A stretch of 64,000 nucleotides of DNA from NCBI RefSeq assembly GCF_029168945.1, contig NC_083602.1, positions 43,399,442 through 43,463,441 of the forward strand, written 5' to 3'. This DNA comes from Cannabis sativa. Lineage: Eukaryota > Streptophyta > Magnoliopsida > Rosales > Cannabaceae. Every line of letters starts with the position of its first letter. Positions within the stretch are counted from its first letter, which is position 1. Positions 21,832-33,765 of this stretch are shown here, in pieces. The position numbers and the translations under genes are program-made. The notes beneath the pieces are model-generated. The model had not been told where the DNA came from. It saw only the letters and a list, made by a program, of their open reading frames with translations, and made no database searches.

Positions 21832-23715
21832 CATGAATTCTAAAAGAACCGTAAATTATTAAATTGATTAATAAAAAGCAAAGAGTTCTCCGTTGATTGG
21901 ATCAGCCAAGTGGGTGTTGGAATGTTTTGTTAAGTATAATATCAAGTATACTTGAATCAGTCGTGGTTGATATAGTTGGCTTTAGTTTTCCTAAGACTCT
22001 CAATCAAATTACTCCTTTCACTAGCACCGGAGGTAAGGTTCATTCTGGCATTCTTTTATCTTGTTCTCTTTAATAAGATTAGAGTTAAGTTCTCTTTAGT
22101 CTTTTTGTCATTTTTTCATCAATAAAATGGTGTAGGGTTGTTCTGTTCTAATCAATGTCAAAATATATGAAGAAAATCTTTAAAGTTTTATATGGTGTTG
22201 TTTTCTTATAAGATGTACCATCAATTTTTTCTTTTGCATTTTAAATTTTATATATTTTGTTCTTATTTTTATTATTTTTCTTGTATAATCTTGTTTTGAT
22301 AGTTGTAAGAGGAAAGAGTACGGATGAAACTATGAAGTTTTCTTCAAAGAATTTGTTGTCCGAAAATTTCTTGTTTCTGTAGAGTTGAATTGTTATAATG
22401 GGATATATTGTAATATTTTTGTTATTGGTTTGTTCTATTTTTGCGCCATTTTTATGGCTTTGGCGCCTTACAAGGCTATAGCGCCTATTACATGGCTGGC
22501 CCCTAATTATTTAGGGTAGTTTGTTTAAAATTTTCACGGCTTCTTGTATTGAAAATATAATAAAATGTTGGCACAATAAAATTACAAAATAAACAAGTTA
22601 TGCACTAGACAAATTTTACTAGTTGGAATATAAGGGTTATTTAAGTTAAGGTATGATGTAAAGAAAATTTTAAAATGATATTTTAAAAATATTTTCAAGT
22701 GAAATAAGGTTTAAGGATGATTAAGTTTAAACGATAATAGCTTTTAGCTATGGTTAGTTCATATTTTTAGGAATTATTAGCAAAAAGGGAAAGGGGTGGA
22801 ATTTAATAGTCAGATTCTAATATTTTTATTTAAAATTAATCAAGTAATTTAAAGAATAATAAATACGAAGATATTGTAATAAAATGAGGTATCTTGTCAA
22901 TTGCGAATTTATTGTGTTCAGATATATTTGGGAAGTAAAATTTTATGGAATTTGGTTTGTAATCTATGTGGTATAGGAAGGTATCATTATAAATATTTTA
23001 TGGTAACTTAAAAGGATACAATTTTTGGAAGTTTTACAACTTTTTGGAAATTAAAATAGGAATAATTATGTCATAATAGCTAAATTGGATTATTTTAAGT
23101 AATTTCAATTCAATATAGATTGATTTGATTATAATAAGGTTTACCATAAATAAATATGTATAAAAATTACTTTTTTAGAATAAGTACAATAAAGGAATTT
23201 ATAATATTTTAGAAATGGGGACATTAATAATGAATTAATATGGTTGATTTTGTCTATTTTGGGAAGGATTATGGAATTAATGGGTCTTTAATGCTTAATA
23301 ATCAAGGTTATTTGTTTTATTGTATTGAATTACACTAATAATTGATAATCAAGGTTATTGAAGTACATTATTCGTTGCTTACTTTATTATTGCGATAATT
23401 TTCAAAGTAAACTTTTGATATCCTATGGATTGGAGCATTGCAGGATTTTTGTTATTACTAGATTACATATCAAAATTTTTAGGTTTTAGGGTCTTAGTAA
23501 TCCTAAGACCCATAGGATAGTAATCCTAAGATGATGATGAAGTAAAATACAAGAGTTAAGTTGCTACTAGCCAAAGGGTCTCCCTTTGGCTAGTTATAGT
23601 ATTTTGGGATCTAGTTTTTCAATTTTTGAGTTTTGAGTGTTTTGATCGGATTGATTATTTTCTAATAAATTTTTTTGGTTTTTTGATTTGTTTTCAGTTT
23701 ATTCATATTCGTTAG

Positions 23716-23951
23716 CTTTGGTGACGGCTATCAACAATGGGGAGATGTAATTCAACAAGTTAGGAGCGTTGTTTGAAGATGTTATAGCTTTATTGTCTAA
23801 ATTTCCGAGGGCAGTTTTGTCCCATGTGGCTCGCTCTGAGAATTTAGCGGCCCATGGCTTGGCAAAGCATGCTCTGCGGTTAGACGATGAGCTATCCTGG
23901 TTCGAGGAGGTTCCAGCGCCGGTGACGGACGTGGGCGTCGTAAATTCATGA
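23716..23951 (+). pseudogene. C-terminal RNase H fragment of a LINE
   Basis: The readable part contains ALVTAINNGEM, then after one in-frame stop ALFEDVIALLSKF, LSHVARSENLAAHGLAKHAL and WFEEVPAPV, ending in TGA at 23949-23951. SHVxRxxNxAAHxLAxxAL is the usual end of the RNase H domain in plant non-LTR retrotransposons and of host proteins derived from them. The poly(A) run 20 bases later supports a LINE 3' end. Upstream RNase H motifs are absent. Confidence 0.7.
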
Positions 23952-24009
23952 GTAATTCTAATCACTTTGTCAAAAAAAAAAAAACATAAAATAAAAATAA
24001 AACCTCCTC

Positions 24010-24297
24010 ACTTTGTTTCCTAGTTGTATAGAAAAAGAAGGTAAAGGTCGAGAAGTACAATGACTTAAATAACCCTTTTATTTTTGCAATGACTTAAATA
24101 ACCCTTTACTCCACTACAATTTCTCGTTACTCTCGTCAAACAAACAAATCCCCCTAAAGCTTTTGTCAAAAAAAGAATCTCTCTAAAGGTAAAGTCTATA
24201 TAAATAAATAAGAAGGAAGAAACCCAACACACACAGTAGTAGGGAGGTAGATTTCCATTTGTGTGCGCCACCAAACTACAACCTCCCCAAATCCTCA
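24010..24297 (+). promoter_or_regulatory. Proximal promoter and 5' UTR of the RER4-like gene
   Basis: TATATAAAT at 24198-24206 is the best TATA box, about 100 bp before the start codon. The LINE-type insertion ends at 24009, so only about 190 bp of the original upstream DNA remains attached before the TATA box. Confidence 0.5.
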
Positions 24298-26686
24298 ATG
24301 GCGATCGCCTTTTGCCTCTCTCCAGCTTCCTCTTCTTCATCGTTATCATTTTCTAATCTCAATCCCCACCGTTCACTTCTCTCATCGTCTTCATCGTCCC
24401 ATCTTCACCTTCGTTTCTCTTCCGCAACCGTTAACTCCCTTACCTATCCCAACAGCCGCAGTTTGTCTCATTTTGTTGCTGCTTCCACCGGTGGCGGAGT
24501 GGGTGGATTCAACGGTGGAGGATCTTCAGGTGGCGGCGGCGGCGGCGGTGATGATCACGGCGACGACGGTGGTGAATCCGACGAAAATGCAGGCGGAAAG
24601 AACAGAGCGGAGGCTTTTTTGGTTCTTAAAGAAGCGGGGAGGTCTCTGGAGAGTTTGCCTAAGGACTTGGCGGCGGCTATTGAGGCGGGGCGGATTCCTG
24701 GGTTGGTTGTCAGTAGGTACTTTGCGCTTGAGAAGTCGGGATTGATCCGGTGGCTGATGCAGTTCGCTGGATTTAGGGAGAGGCTTTTGGCTGACGATTT
24801 GTTCTTGGCTAAGGTTGCTATGGAGTGCGGTGTTGGAATGTTCACTAAGGTATACTCTTTCTAACTTTCTTTTTTCAATCACTGTCATTGTTCTTTGATT
24901 TACATGTAAATAATAAATGTGGGTGATCTTGATATCATTTTCAGCAATAACCAAATAATAATAAAAATTAAAAGATGAAAAAGATAGCCTTCACTTTCTG
25001 AGTAGTTAGAGATCAAAAGGTCTTTTAAGCTCCACAGTTCTGTTTCTATTTCAAAATCTGAGATAGTCGTATATATTGTTTGATAGGTTTGATAAAGTTT
25101 ATCACTTTTGTTGGTTTCTGAGTTTTGATTTTTACATTGATCATAGACTGCTGCTGAGTATGAGCGCCGAAGGGAAAACTTTTTCAATGAGCTTGAAGTT
25201 GTTTTTGCAGATGTGGTATGTATTGTTTTCTTACCATTTCTCTCGTCGATTGATATATTATTTTGATAATTTATTTACACTCTGAATTATGCAAACTATG
25301 AGTACGGGGCCACCCATGGCCTAACTTCTCTTGTTACTTTCCATGACAAATCATAAAGCAAATTTCGCTTTGCTTTGAAAATCTTATATGAATCATGGTA
25401 ACTTAATATTTTCATTGAATAAATTTAAATTTATTTCTAAAAGTTCGTTCTATCTATTTTTCTTAGGTAATGGCCATAATTGCAGATTTCATGCTTGTTT
25501 TTCTTCCTGCCCCCACTGTTTCTCTACGACCTGCGCTTGCACTCAATGCAGGATTCATTGCCAAGTTTTTCCATAACTGCCCTGATAACGCCTTCCAGGT
25601 TTTTATCTTTTTCTGTCAACAATTTACAATTCTTTCCGAGGTTTGTTTACAGCTACTCATATTATTCTACATATTTATCGGCAGATTGCTCTCTCTGGAA
25701 CATCATATTCAGTAATGCAGAGAATTGGTGCCATATTGGTAAGGAGAAGATGCCTCCTAGTTTTCAGTGGAGAAAAATAAAATGATTTTAGGTACTTACA
25801 CTGACTTGATTGTTCTTGCAGCGCAATGGTACCAAGCTTTTTGCAGTTGGCACTGCTTCATCACTGGTTAGTTTCTGTTTGCTTATGTAACTGTTTCTGC
25901 TACTTCTTTCTTTCCTGATAATGCTGTGATTTAAAAAAAAAAAGAAATAAAAATGAAATCTAACTTTCACAAATCTGAAGCTGGCGTAATAAAATTGGTT
26001 AATTATTTTTATTTAGGTTGGTACGGTTGTGACAAATGCCTTGATTAATGCAAAGAAGGCAGTAAATAAGGATGCTGCTGTTGAAGTTGAGAATGTGCCT
26101 ATAGTATCCACCAGTGTTGCCTACGGTGTGTACATGGCAGTTTCTAGCAACCTCAGGTACGTGACTTCTCCAGTATCACTTTAACTATAAATGGACCTTT
26201 TAGTTTAGCAATTCATCCTCGCTTATGTGCTAAGTTGGTGTGACGGATTTGTTAAACTTGGCACACGATGTGCTCATCAGTTTATTACATAAACTTAGCT
26301 GAATTATTAAACTATTTATTCTTGCTAGAGTGCTTCAACTGTCTGTACATGTAACTATTGGTTTCATGACTAGCATTAGCATTGGAATAACTTTACCAAA
26401 ACGATAATTGTGACTGACAGGTATCAAGTATTGGCCGGTGTTATTGAACAGCGTTTCTTGGAACCCTTACTACACCAACACAAGCTCATGCTAAGTGCAA
26501 TGTGCTTTGCTGTTAGGACTGGCAATACATTCTTGGGTTCATTATTGTAAGAATTATTCTACTATCAGCATTTTTTATTCTCAAATGAGTCTTTCCCCTT
26601 CGTGTTTATATTCTGATCATTTTCTAAACTCTAATCACAGGTGGGTGGACTACGCTCGTTGGATAGGAATCCAGAAATCCCATTAG
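24298..26686 (+). CDS. RER4: RETICULATA-RELATED 4-like protein, chloroplastic (DUF3411 family)
   Basis: Eight exons join in frame: 24298-24849, 25147-25215, 25467-25598, 25685-25738, 25822-25866, 26017-26156, 26421-26546 and 26641-26686. All introns are GT-AG, giving 387 aa. Residues 1-60 are Ser-rich like a plastid transit peptide. Residues 65-100 are Gly-rich then acidic. The DUF3411 domain follows from about 103 to the end, with hydrophobic membrane-type segments such as MAIIADFMLVFLPAPTVSL. Arabidopsis members of this family are plastid envelope proteins; loss of RETICULATA gives reticulate leaves through altered mesophyll. Its biochemical role is not established. Length and the Gly-rich N-terminus fit RER4 best, with RER3 the alternative. 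No break or stop is seen, so the gene looks functional. Confidence 0.93.
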
Positions 26687-27577
26687 TAATTGTTGGTTCG
26701 CCTTCACTGCCATTTCTATTTTTCTTTATTTAAAAGGAATCATATAGAGTGAAGTTAGTCTCCCTTGCTCCACTACAGAGATGTTGTAAAAGAATGGCAA
26801 ATTGCTAAAAATTGGATTTGTGGGGGAGTTTTTGGTGCTTAGGATGCTTTGGATATTCTTTGTCGTAGTACATTTACAGCTCTTGACAGTGCTAACACAT
26901 GGGATTTTGATAATTAGTTTCTGGTCCATTATAATTTCAACCCCATTCATGAGGATTTGTGGTACACTGTTACATAAACTTGAATTGTTGTTGTTTTCTT
27001 TATTATGGAATGAGTTTTTGTAATTATTGAAGAGATCTGTATTCTGTGGTTCGAGCAAATTACTATAGTTTTATGGCTCCAAAAATATTGTAGTATTGCC
27101 TTTTTTATTAGTTCAGTTATTAACGAGAATACGTATGCACAACAAGCCAAGCGAATCATGACCATGAGTTTTGTTTCTTGTCATTAGTGGTTCCTGTGAA
27201 AATCACCAACCATTGAAAACTCTTATGCATGATCTTCTTTATCCCGAAGCTGTATGATTATCAAGCAATTATTGTTCAACATATCTAGTATTCATTTCCG
27301 TCGCAGTCCATATAACTTACTAATCGGAAAGTTAAATCTAAATTTAAGCTTAGTACATTCATGCCCTTCTCTTGTTAAATTAAGCTGTGACATCTTCCTT
27401 GGTACATGCTCTGTATCTGACCTCTGTAGTGTTTTCTCCATCTCCATATACCACGTCGCAACAGTCTCTTCCATTACTCTATTACATTTTCACAGAAAAA
27501 CACACAATAATCAAAACAAACAAATAAATTAGCAAAACATAATGCAGATTGCTGTATACAATCATAATCATTTATGA
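26687..27577. other. 3' UTRs and short spacer between convergent genes
   Basis: The RER4-like 3' UTR probably extends to about 27050. The glycosyltransferase gene ends at 27578 on the other strand. No credible gene is seen between them; short open frames on both strands are low-scoring and overlap. Confidence 0.6.
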
Positions 27578-30500
27578 CTAAGTACTGACCTCCAGTGGCA
27601 GTTTTGCAGGAGAAAAGACTCGAATTCTTTGAATGTGATTGGCAGAGTGGTTACCACAAGGTGCTAAGGTTGGAGAAGATGCTCTTACATAAGTGTTCAT
27701 AATTCGATCATTGGACTCCTGTGTGGAGTGGAAGAAGAAGACATGAGGAGTTTCACAGGGATTGTTGGTCGGCCACCGTGTGTTGAACATGTAGAAAGGT
27801 GACCTACTTGATCTTTGTCCCCGCCATGGGCGAAAAGTCTCGAGTGGTCTGCGCAGAAAACTGCGAGGGAGTGTGGCTTCATAGATGTTTGTGGAGTAGC
27901 CCCATGAGATGGAGATAGACCAGTTGGTGGGCCTGTGGTGGCATATTGTCTGTTGGAGAACACGAGAGGGGTCAACTTTAACTGCCTTCATGAGGTGTTT
28001 GATGGAGTCGAGTCGGGTTTTGTTGGGGAAGATCGGGTCTACGGTGTCAATGTGGTGGAGGGAGAGGAATGGAGTCTGTGGATGAGCTGAAAGTAGTCCT
28101 GATATGTCACCATGTAGATCAATCTACAACCACAAATTTTAAGTAATGATCAAAATTTACGGCGTTTGGACCTTTGATTGTTATAATTGATGTATATTTA
28201 ATAATACATATAGTTAATCAACATTATGGAAGGGTTAGAGTAACTATAATATGAGAGAAGTATTCTATGAACGTATGCATACAATGACTTATTTATGTAA
28301 TTTGATATCGTATTAGATTTTTTAATATAAATTAAACTATATATATAACATTCACAACAATTATGGGTTAAAAGAGAGTTTTTCCTCCGACCTTGTAAGA
28401 GGAATGGTAAAAAGTACTAGTGGTGCTTAATATTTTTCTATGTGTTAATATTTCTATTGGTCAAATTAAATATCGGGTCTCATAGAGTTTAATGTAAGGG
28501 TAAATACTATTTTAGATCATGTGTTTTACAAAAGTTACTAATTGGACCATCTGTTTTGTTAAATGACAAAATAGACCATGTATTTTTTAAAATGGTACAA
28601 ATAGGTTCCTGAATTAATTTTTTATCAAAATAAAATTTAATTATAATCCGATCTAAAAGTGGTATGATAAAATTGTTTACATTTTTTGTATATATTCGTA
28701 TTAGGAATTATCTTTAAGTTGGTTATATTAAAAAAAAATTGTCAAAAATTAAGAATAAGGTCTTATTTTTATCATTTTAGAAAATACATGGTCTATTTTA
28801 TTATTTAACAAATCAGATAGTCCAATCAGTAAGTTTTGCAAACCACAGGGTCTAAAATAGTATTTACCCTTAATATAATAACTTTTAAAGAGTATCGCTA
28901 ATCAATCACAAAGTGATATGTGAAAAGATGATAGGCACTACTGGTATCTAATAGCAACGCTCACTTTTTTAATTATGAGTGACTCTTAAAAATTTCTTTG
29001 TGTTTTTGCTCATCACCTCTTTCAATTAATTAATTAATATATATATATATATATATTAAAACATAAAAATATATATTTTCTTGTACTCATCTAGAGTATA
29101 ATATATTAAATATTTCTTTTTTGTTATTCTTATTTTAATTAAAAAGTACATTTTCATTTTCTAAGAAGAATAAAAAATAAAGTAGTTATACACATACTGT
29201 AAATGGTTCTACACTTTTTCTAATAAAAAGGTCCTAAGTTAGAATCCCCCTTTTCCATATAAAGAAGAATGAAAAATAAATATATTGATTTATTTTAATA
29301 ATTTTTATTCTAGTGATATATATTTTTAATTATTCATATTTATATTTTGTTCTTAATTTTTTTTTAAAGAAATCATATAATTTTAATATCACATCAACTT
29401 AAAAAAATTCATGACACACCGATAAGACGAATCGTAATAGCGAAACTCTGACCAAGCCACGTCTAAATTTAAGGAGGACTGACAGGCCTGGCTAGAGAGA
29501 AAAACAACCTTAGGAGGCTAAGAATTTAGGAAAAGAAATCCAAGCAGATAACATAATCAGTAGGCATGGCAAAAAGATTCGTTTATTCGTATCAGATCGG
29601 ACATCTGAATCAACGGATTATTACTGATTCAAAACATTCGAATACTTATCGGATCTCAGATCAGATTCGCTTTACCCCACCTAATTTTTTTACGGATCGA
29701 ATTTGACCTCATCTGTTTTCAATATATTAAAAAAAATAAAAAGCTTAAGATTAAATCCCCTTTACTTATGAACTACATACCTGTGATAAGAAGTACAAGA
29801 AATGTTCATATTCAAAAATATAATTACCTAAAAAACTAGAAACAATTCTTAATGTGTTTAGGCCAAACTAATAAGACTTAGAAAGTCAAATATTAATTTA
29901 ATCGATTCTTCCACTTGAGTTTACGTTTGAGATTAAATATTTTGTATTGTACATTCCAACAAAATGATCATTTTTTCATACATAAGCAAAGCATGTAAGA
30001 GATTTGATATTAGTTGAGTGTTTTTCAAATATTTTTTTTTGGATGTTTGTCCTATTTGCATGGTTTGTTTGTTTAGAATAACGTAATCTATCAAATAATT
30101 AAAAAAGACCAATTTTTTTTTTTTTTCCTTTTATGCTTATACATACATACATAAAAATATTAATTTTTATCTAGAATTTTTTATTGCACATACATACCTA
30201 AAAAATCTTTGTTCAAAAAAAAAAAAAAAAATCTAATTTTTTAATTTTTAGCAAAATTACATATTTATTTTTTATGTAATAAGAATTTAATATTTTCTTT
30301 CTCTTTTATTAATTTTGGCAAATAAAATAAAAATATATAGGAAAAAAATAATGCATTACATTAGATTTTTAAAAAATAGATTTAGGAAAATAAATTATAA
30401 ATTTAGATATAAAATTAATTTTTTTTTTAAAAAAAAGTTGGGTTTGATTAGATCCGCTCCGTATAAAGCGGGTCGGATCTGATCCGGGTAACAAGTCTAT

Positions 30501-31588
30501 CGGGGCGCAGCGGGGCGGGGCCAATTATTACATGATCCAGATCAGGTCGGATTATAACTGGATCAGATCCGACCCGCTCCATTAAGACTCTTAATAATCA
30601 CAATCATTAGTGTGAAATGATTGACAATTCTTGCTCCTAGTGTTAATACGAATGTTAAATTACTTAATCATCATAACCATTAAAACGTTATTAAGATTAT
30701 GATGTCACGTCATTAAAAAATTCAAAATAATTAATAATACATAATAAAATTTATCACCTGATGAAAGCCATTGTTATGAGTGAGGGCAACACCAAGATCA
30801 GCCAAACAAGAATACAGCATGAAATCACTGACTCTCAAAGTGGGATATCTCTTAAGACAGCCATCCAACTTGGAAGCCACTAAGGAAGCCAAAGGATAAC
30901 TCAACGCATAGCCAGCTCCCCCAAAGGCCATCTCGAACGAGAAATCGTAGTTGGACCTGATACACTCAGAACTGGTACCAATATAATGGTACTTAGTATG
31001 ATCATACTTGCTCAAAACTTCTACCAAGTTATCCAATGCCAGAACGGTGTCGTCGTCAGTCATCACATACCATCTAACATTCTCGTCACCTTCTCTAACC
31101 ATCTCAAGAATCGTCCGCACAATCCTAACCTGAGAAGGGTTCGAGGCTCTTTCGTATATTGCCTTGACCTTTTCGTTCACGCGAAATGGTGGGGCCGAAG
31201 ATGGCCAAGGGAGGAACTCGTTTTTGGGTGGTTTGTCTAGAAAAAGATATCCTCGAGTCACGTTGGGTCTCCACCAGGCTTCGGAGTAGTGCCTTTTGTT
31301 CTTCCACGTGTTCATGGAGCCAACTATGCTGAAAACGAGGTGGCTTAGGTTGGTTTTTATCATGGGGTTATTAGGATCAGGAGTACTTGAAATAAGATTA
31401 GTGCTGTTTGTAATTGGTATTGGCCATTTCTGTATGAGGGAGTTGTGTGTAGTATTGTCGAACAAAATTATGTAGAAGAGGAAGATGAGTAGACCTGATA
31501 TGGCTAATGATTTGAATAAGTCTCCAAATAATGACCCCATTTTTGGTTTTTTTGTGGGAGAATCTGTCGCTAGTACTGGAGATGTCAT
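27578..31588 (-). CDS. DUF604 fringe-like glycosyltransferase, two exons
   Basis: Exon 1 (31588-30758, 277 codons) and exon 2 (28123-27578, 182 codons with stop) join in phase 0 at CAG|GT ... GTAG|AT, giving 458 aa. Residues 27-44 form one hydrophobic segment after a short basic N-terminus, as in a type II Golgi membrane protein. The fringe-like domain has YVMTDDDT with Asp168-170, the DxD motif that holds the metal and nucleotide sugar. The FGGAGYALS motif is at 212-220. The DUF604 region continues through exon 2. Family members are predicted beta-1,3-type transferases, but the sugar and acceptor are unknown. Likely TATA sequences lie at about 31657-31672. The 2.6 kb intron carries a MITE. 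Confidence 0.9.
28498..28869. mobile_element. Mutator-type MITE in the glycosyltransferase intron
   Basis: This 372-bp element has long inverted ends of about 100 bp: GGGTAAATACTATTTTAGA at the left and its complement at the right, with a few differences. It is flanked by 9-bp TTAATGTAA and TTAATATAA (one mismatch), the duplication length of Mutator-like transposons. It has no coding capacity. Confidence 0.8.
28870..30757. other. Remainder of the glycosyltransferase intron
   Basis: AT-rich, with a short (AT)n run at 29036-29055. Two GATC-rich blocks lie at about 29590-29730 and 30440-30590. No gene is seen. The second block has GGATCTGATCCGGG and related segments and may be part of a small non-autonomous transposon with the first block. 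Confidence 0.5.
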
Positions 31589-32602
31589 TTTCGTTTCCCT
31601 CTCTGCTGTTCTTTGATGACCCTCTTAACTCAGTACTCACTCGTTAGTTTTTCTAATGTATATAAATATATACATTGGAGTATTTTTCTTTTTTTTTTTT
31701 TTTGGATTAAGTGGAAGAGAAAGTGGGTGAAGAAAGAGAGTTTAGAGGAAAACAAACGTAAAATTCTTTCTGAATTTATAAATTTAACGTTCCCAGGAGA
31801 GGAAGAGAGAATTGAATAATAATTACCATTTTTTAATGGATTGACAGATGTTGAAAAAAAAAAAATCATAGAGAAGGAAAATAAAGCCTCATTAAGCCTT
31901 GAATAATTTAAGATTTTTTATTTCTTCATTTTGAATTGTCATATATGTCCTTTATTTTCACTAGGTAGTTGTTTTTTTTAGAGTATTATTATTATAGTTT
32001 TTGTGGAGTTCAAAAAAATTTATGTCTATTTTCTTTTTTACATATAAGTAATCTTTATTAAGAAAAAAATCTGTTCTCTACAAAATTCCATAAATACACA
32101 GCAATAACATAACTTTTTGATTTGTTGTAAAATAATAATGATAATAATAATAATAATAAAAACTTATTGGTGTGAATTGCATTTTTAGTAAACATTTATA
32201 CATATATTTGAAGGAAATTTGAAAGAAAGAAAACAAGAAGAAGGAAAACTACAGATTCTAAATTTTTATTAGATTGAACTTTCTGAGTATATATATAGAA
32301 AAATCTAACGTGGAAAGTATATTATTTAAAACTCTACTTTCTTTATTTTATTTCGTACACTTTTATATTACACTATTTTGTATTCTTTTCTTATATCATT
32401 TAAAGAATCTATTTTAAAATATTTTAATTATTTAAATAATATAAAAGAATAATAAAATATTTATTAAAAAAGAGAGATTGACATAAAATGATTAAAATAA
32501 TTATACCTCAAATATATTATTCTATCGCTACATGCTACAAAGCAGTATTCTTTTATTTTACTTTTAGAGTATTTTTTACGTTACTTTTTGATTTACCTCG
32601 GC
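31589..32602. other. Upstream region of the glycosyltransferase gene
   Basis: This kilobase is AT-rich and without credible genes. GTATATAAATATATAC at about 31657-31672 reads as TATA-type sequence on both strands. A (T)15 run is at 31691-31704 and short (AAT)n units are near 32138-32158. Confidence 0.5.
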
Positions 32603-32643
32603 TAATGTATGCTTGATATAAGATTCTCACTATTTTTTTTTAG
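32603..32643. repeat. 41-bp direct repeat flanking the Mutator-like element (left)
   Basis: This 41-bp block, starting TAATGTATGCTTGATATAAG and ending in nine T and AG, is identical to 41280-41320. It stops abruptly at both element borders. Confidence 0.9.
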
Positions 32644-32699
32644 GGAAATTTGATAATTTATGCTAAAAAATTAGATAGGGTGTTTAATTATACCCAATT

Positions 32700-33117
32700 A
32701 TTACACATAAAAAAACTATACCTATCTTTTAATTATCTTCCAAAAATACCCCTGTCTTTTCAAACTTCTCTCATTCCCTCTAACTCTATTCTCTCTCTTC
32801 TACATTCTCTCTCTTCATTCCCTCTCCCCACCGACGCTGCAAACAACAACCACACCAGACGACCAAACAACCAAAACCCACTAACCCCAATCGCAGTCGA
32901 CCACCAAACAACCACCAGACGACCACGAACCCACAAACCCACAAACCCACGAACCCACGACGACGACGACGAACCCACGAACCCACGGGCACGAACCGAA
33001 CCCTTGAACCCACGACAACCCAGACGAACCCTCGAACCCACTCCAATCGACCCCATCGACGGACGCCCGAGCGAACAAGGAGACCCTGGGCCGAATCCCA
33101 CGAACCCAGCAATCCAG
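32700..33117 (+). other. CT-rich leader exon of the DUF1985-ULP1 gene
   Basis: A CT-rich run (about 32765-32830) is followed by repeats of CGAACCCA and CGACGA (32930-33040). It ends at a CAG|GTTAG donor at 33117. This is probably an untranslated first exon spliced to 33786. An open frame across it encodes only low-complexity Pro/Thr/Arg text. Confidence 0.45.
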
Positions 33118-33290
33118 GTTAGTTTCCGTGGAATTTTTCTTTGAATTTTCTTCTTTAAAATGCATACATTTGTGGTTGAATCTGGTATTGAATTGAAAGT
33201 TGTTATTTTGTATGTTTTTTGGGGATAATTTGTGCAATAAAACTGTGGGATGAATGTGGGTTTCGAACAATAGCTTTTTCTGGGTTTTTA

Positions 33291-33765
33291 GGTTATTGTG
33301 CGATTTTATGCGATTCTATGTGCGATTTTGTGCGACGTATCTGGAGTCTGTACAGGCATTTATTGTGCGACTTTATGCGATTACTGTGCGATTTGTGTGC
33401 GATTTTTACCTGGATTATAACTGTTTGGTATGTTTAGCGACTTTAGGCGATTACTGTGCGATTTTGTGCGATTGTTACCTGGATTATAACTGTTTGGTAT
33501 GTTTAGCGACTTTAGGTGACATTAGGCGATGTGTGTACGATGTATGACATATTGAGTAGGTTGTGCGATTTTAACAATATTATGCGATTTAGGTGCGATT
33601 TTTGTGCGATTGTAACTGGCAGGATCTTATTTTTTGTTTGTTTTGTACTGTTTTTTAGCGATATTGTGCGATTTATGTGCGATGTTTATGCGATTGTATG
33701 TCACAGTGGCAATCTTTATGCAATTTTTGGGCGATTTTTGTGCGATGTTTATGCGATAAAGTCTA
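33291..33765 (+). repeat. TGCGAT motif cluster 1 (first intron, sense)
   Basis: By hand count about 19 copies of TGCGA lie in 475 bp, mostly within GTGCGATTT or ATGCGATT. AGCGAC and GGCGAT variants lie between them. A segment of about 45 bp starting TTACCTGGATTATAACTG occurs twice (33406 and 33475). All copies are on the + strand. Confidence 0.9.

Larger units (their letters stand above)
21395..23993 (+). mobile_element. LINE-type retroposon insertion with poly(A) tail, 5'-truncated
   Basis: The 2.6 kb insert is bounded by a perfect 16-bp direct repeat and ends in an A-rich tail (23972-24000). The last 250 bp code for the C-terminal part of a LINE-type RNase H. The rest shows no reverse transcriptase or endonuclease frame. 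The body may be a decayed LINE, a chimeric retrotranscript, or a LINE joined to other sequence. The insert sits about 290 bp before the RER4-like start codon. Confidence 0.6.

Noticed and set aside
24526..25187. Minus-strand frames over RER4 exon 1 and intron 1
   Set aside because: Antisense to a well-supported gene; no domain.
32786..33112. Minus-strand Gly/Arg/Trp-rich frames
   Set aside because: Complement of the same CCCACGAA repeats; no supported gene.
32650..33144. 164-codon + strand open frame
   Set aside because: Its protein is Pro/Thr/Arg low-complexity text caused by CCCACGAA repeats. It fits an untranslated leader exon better.
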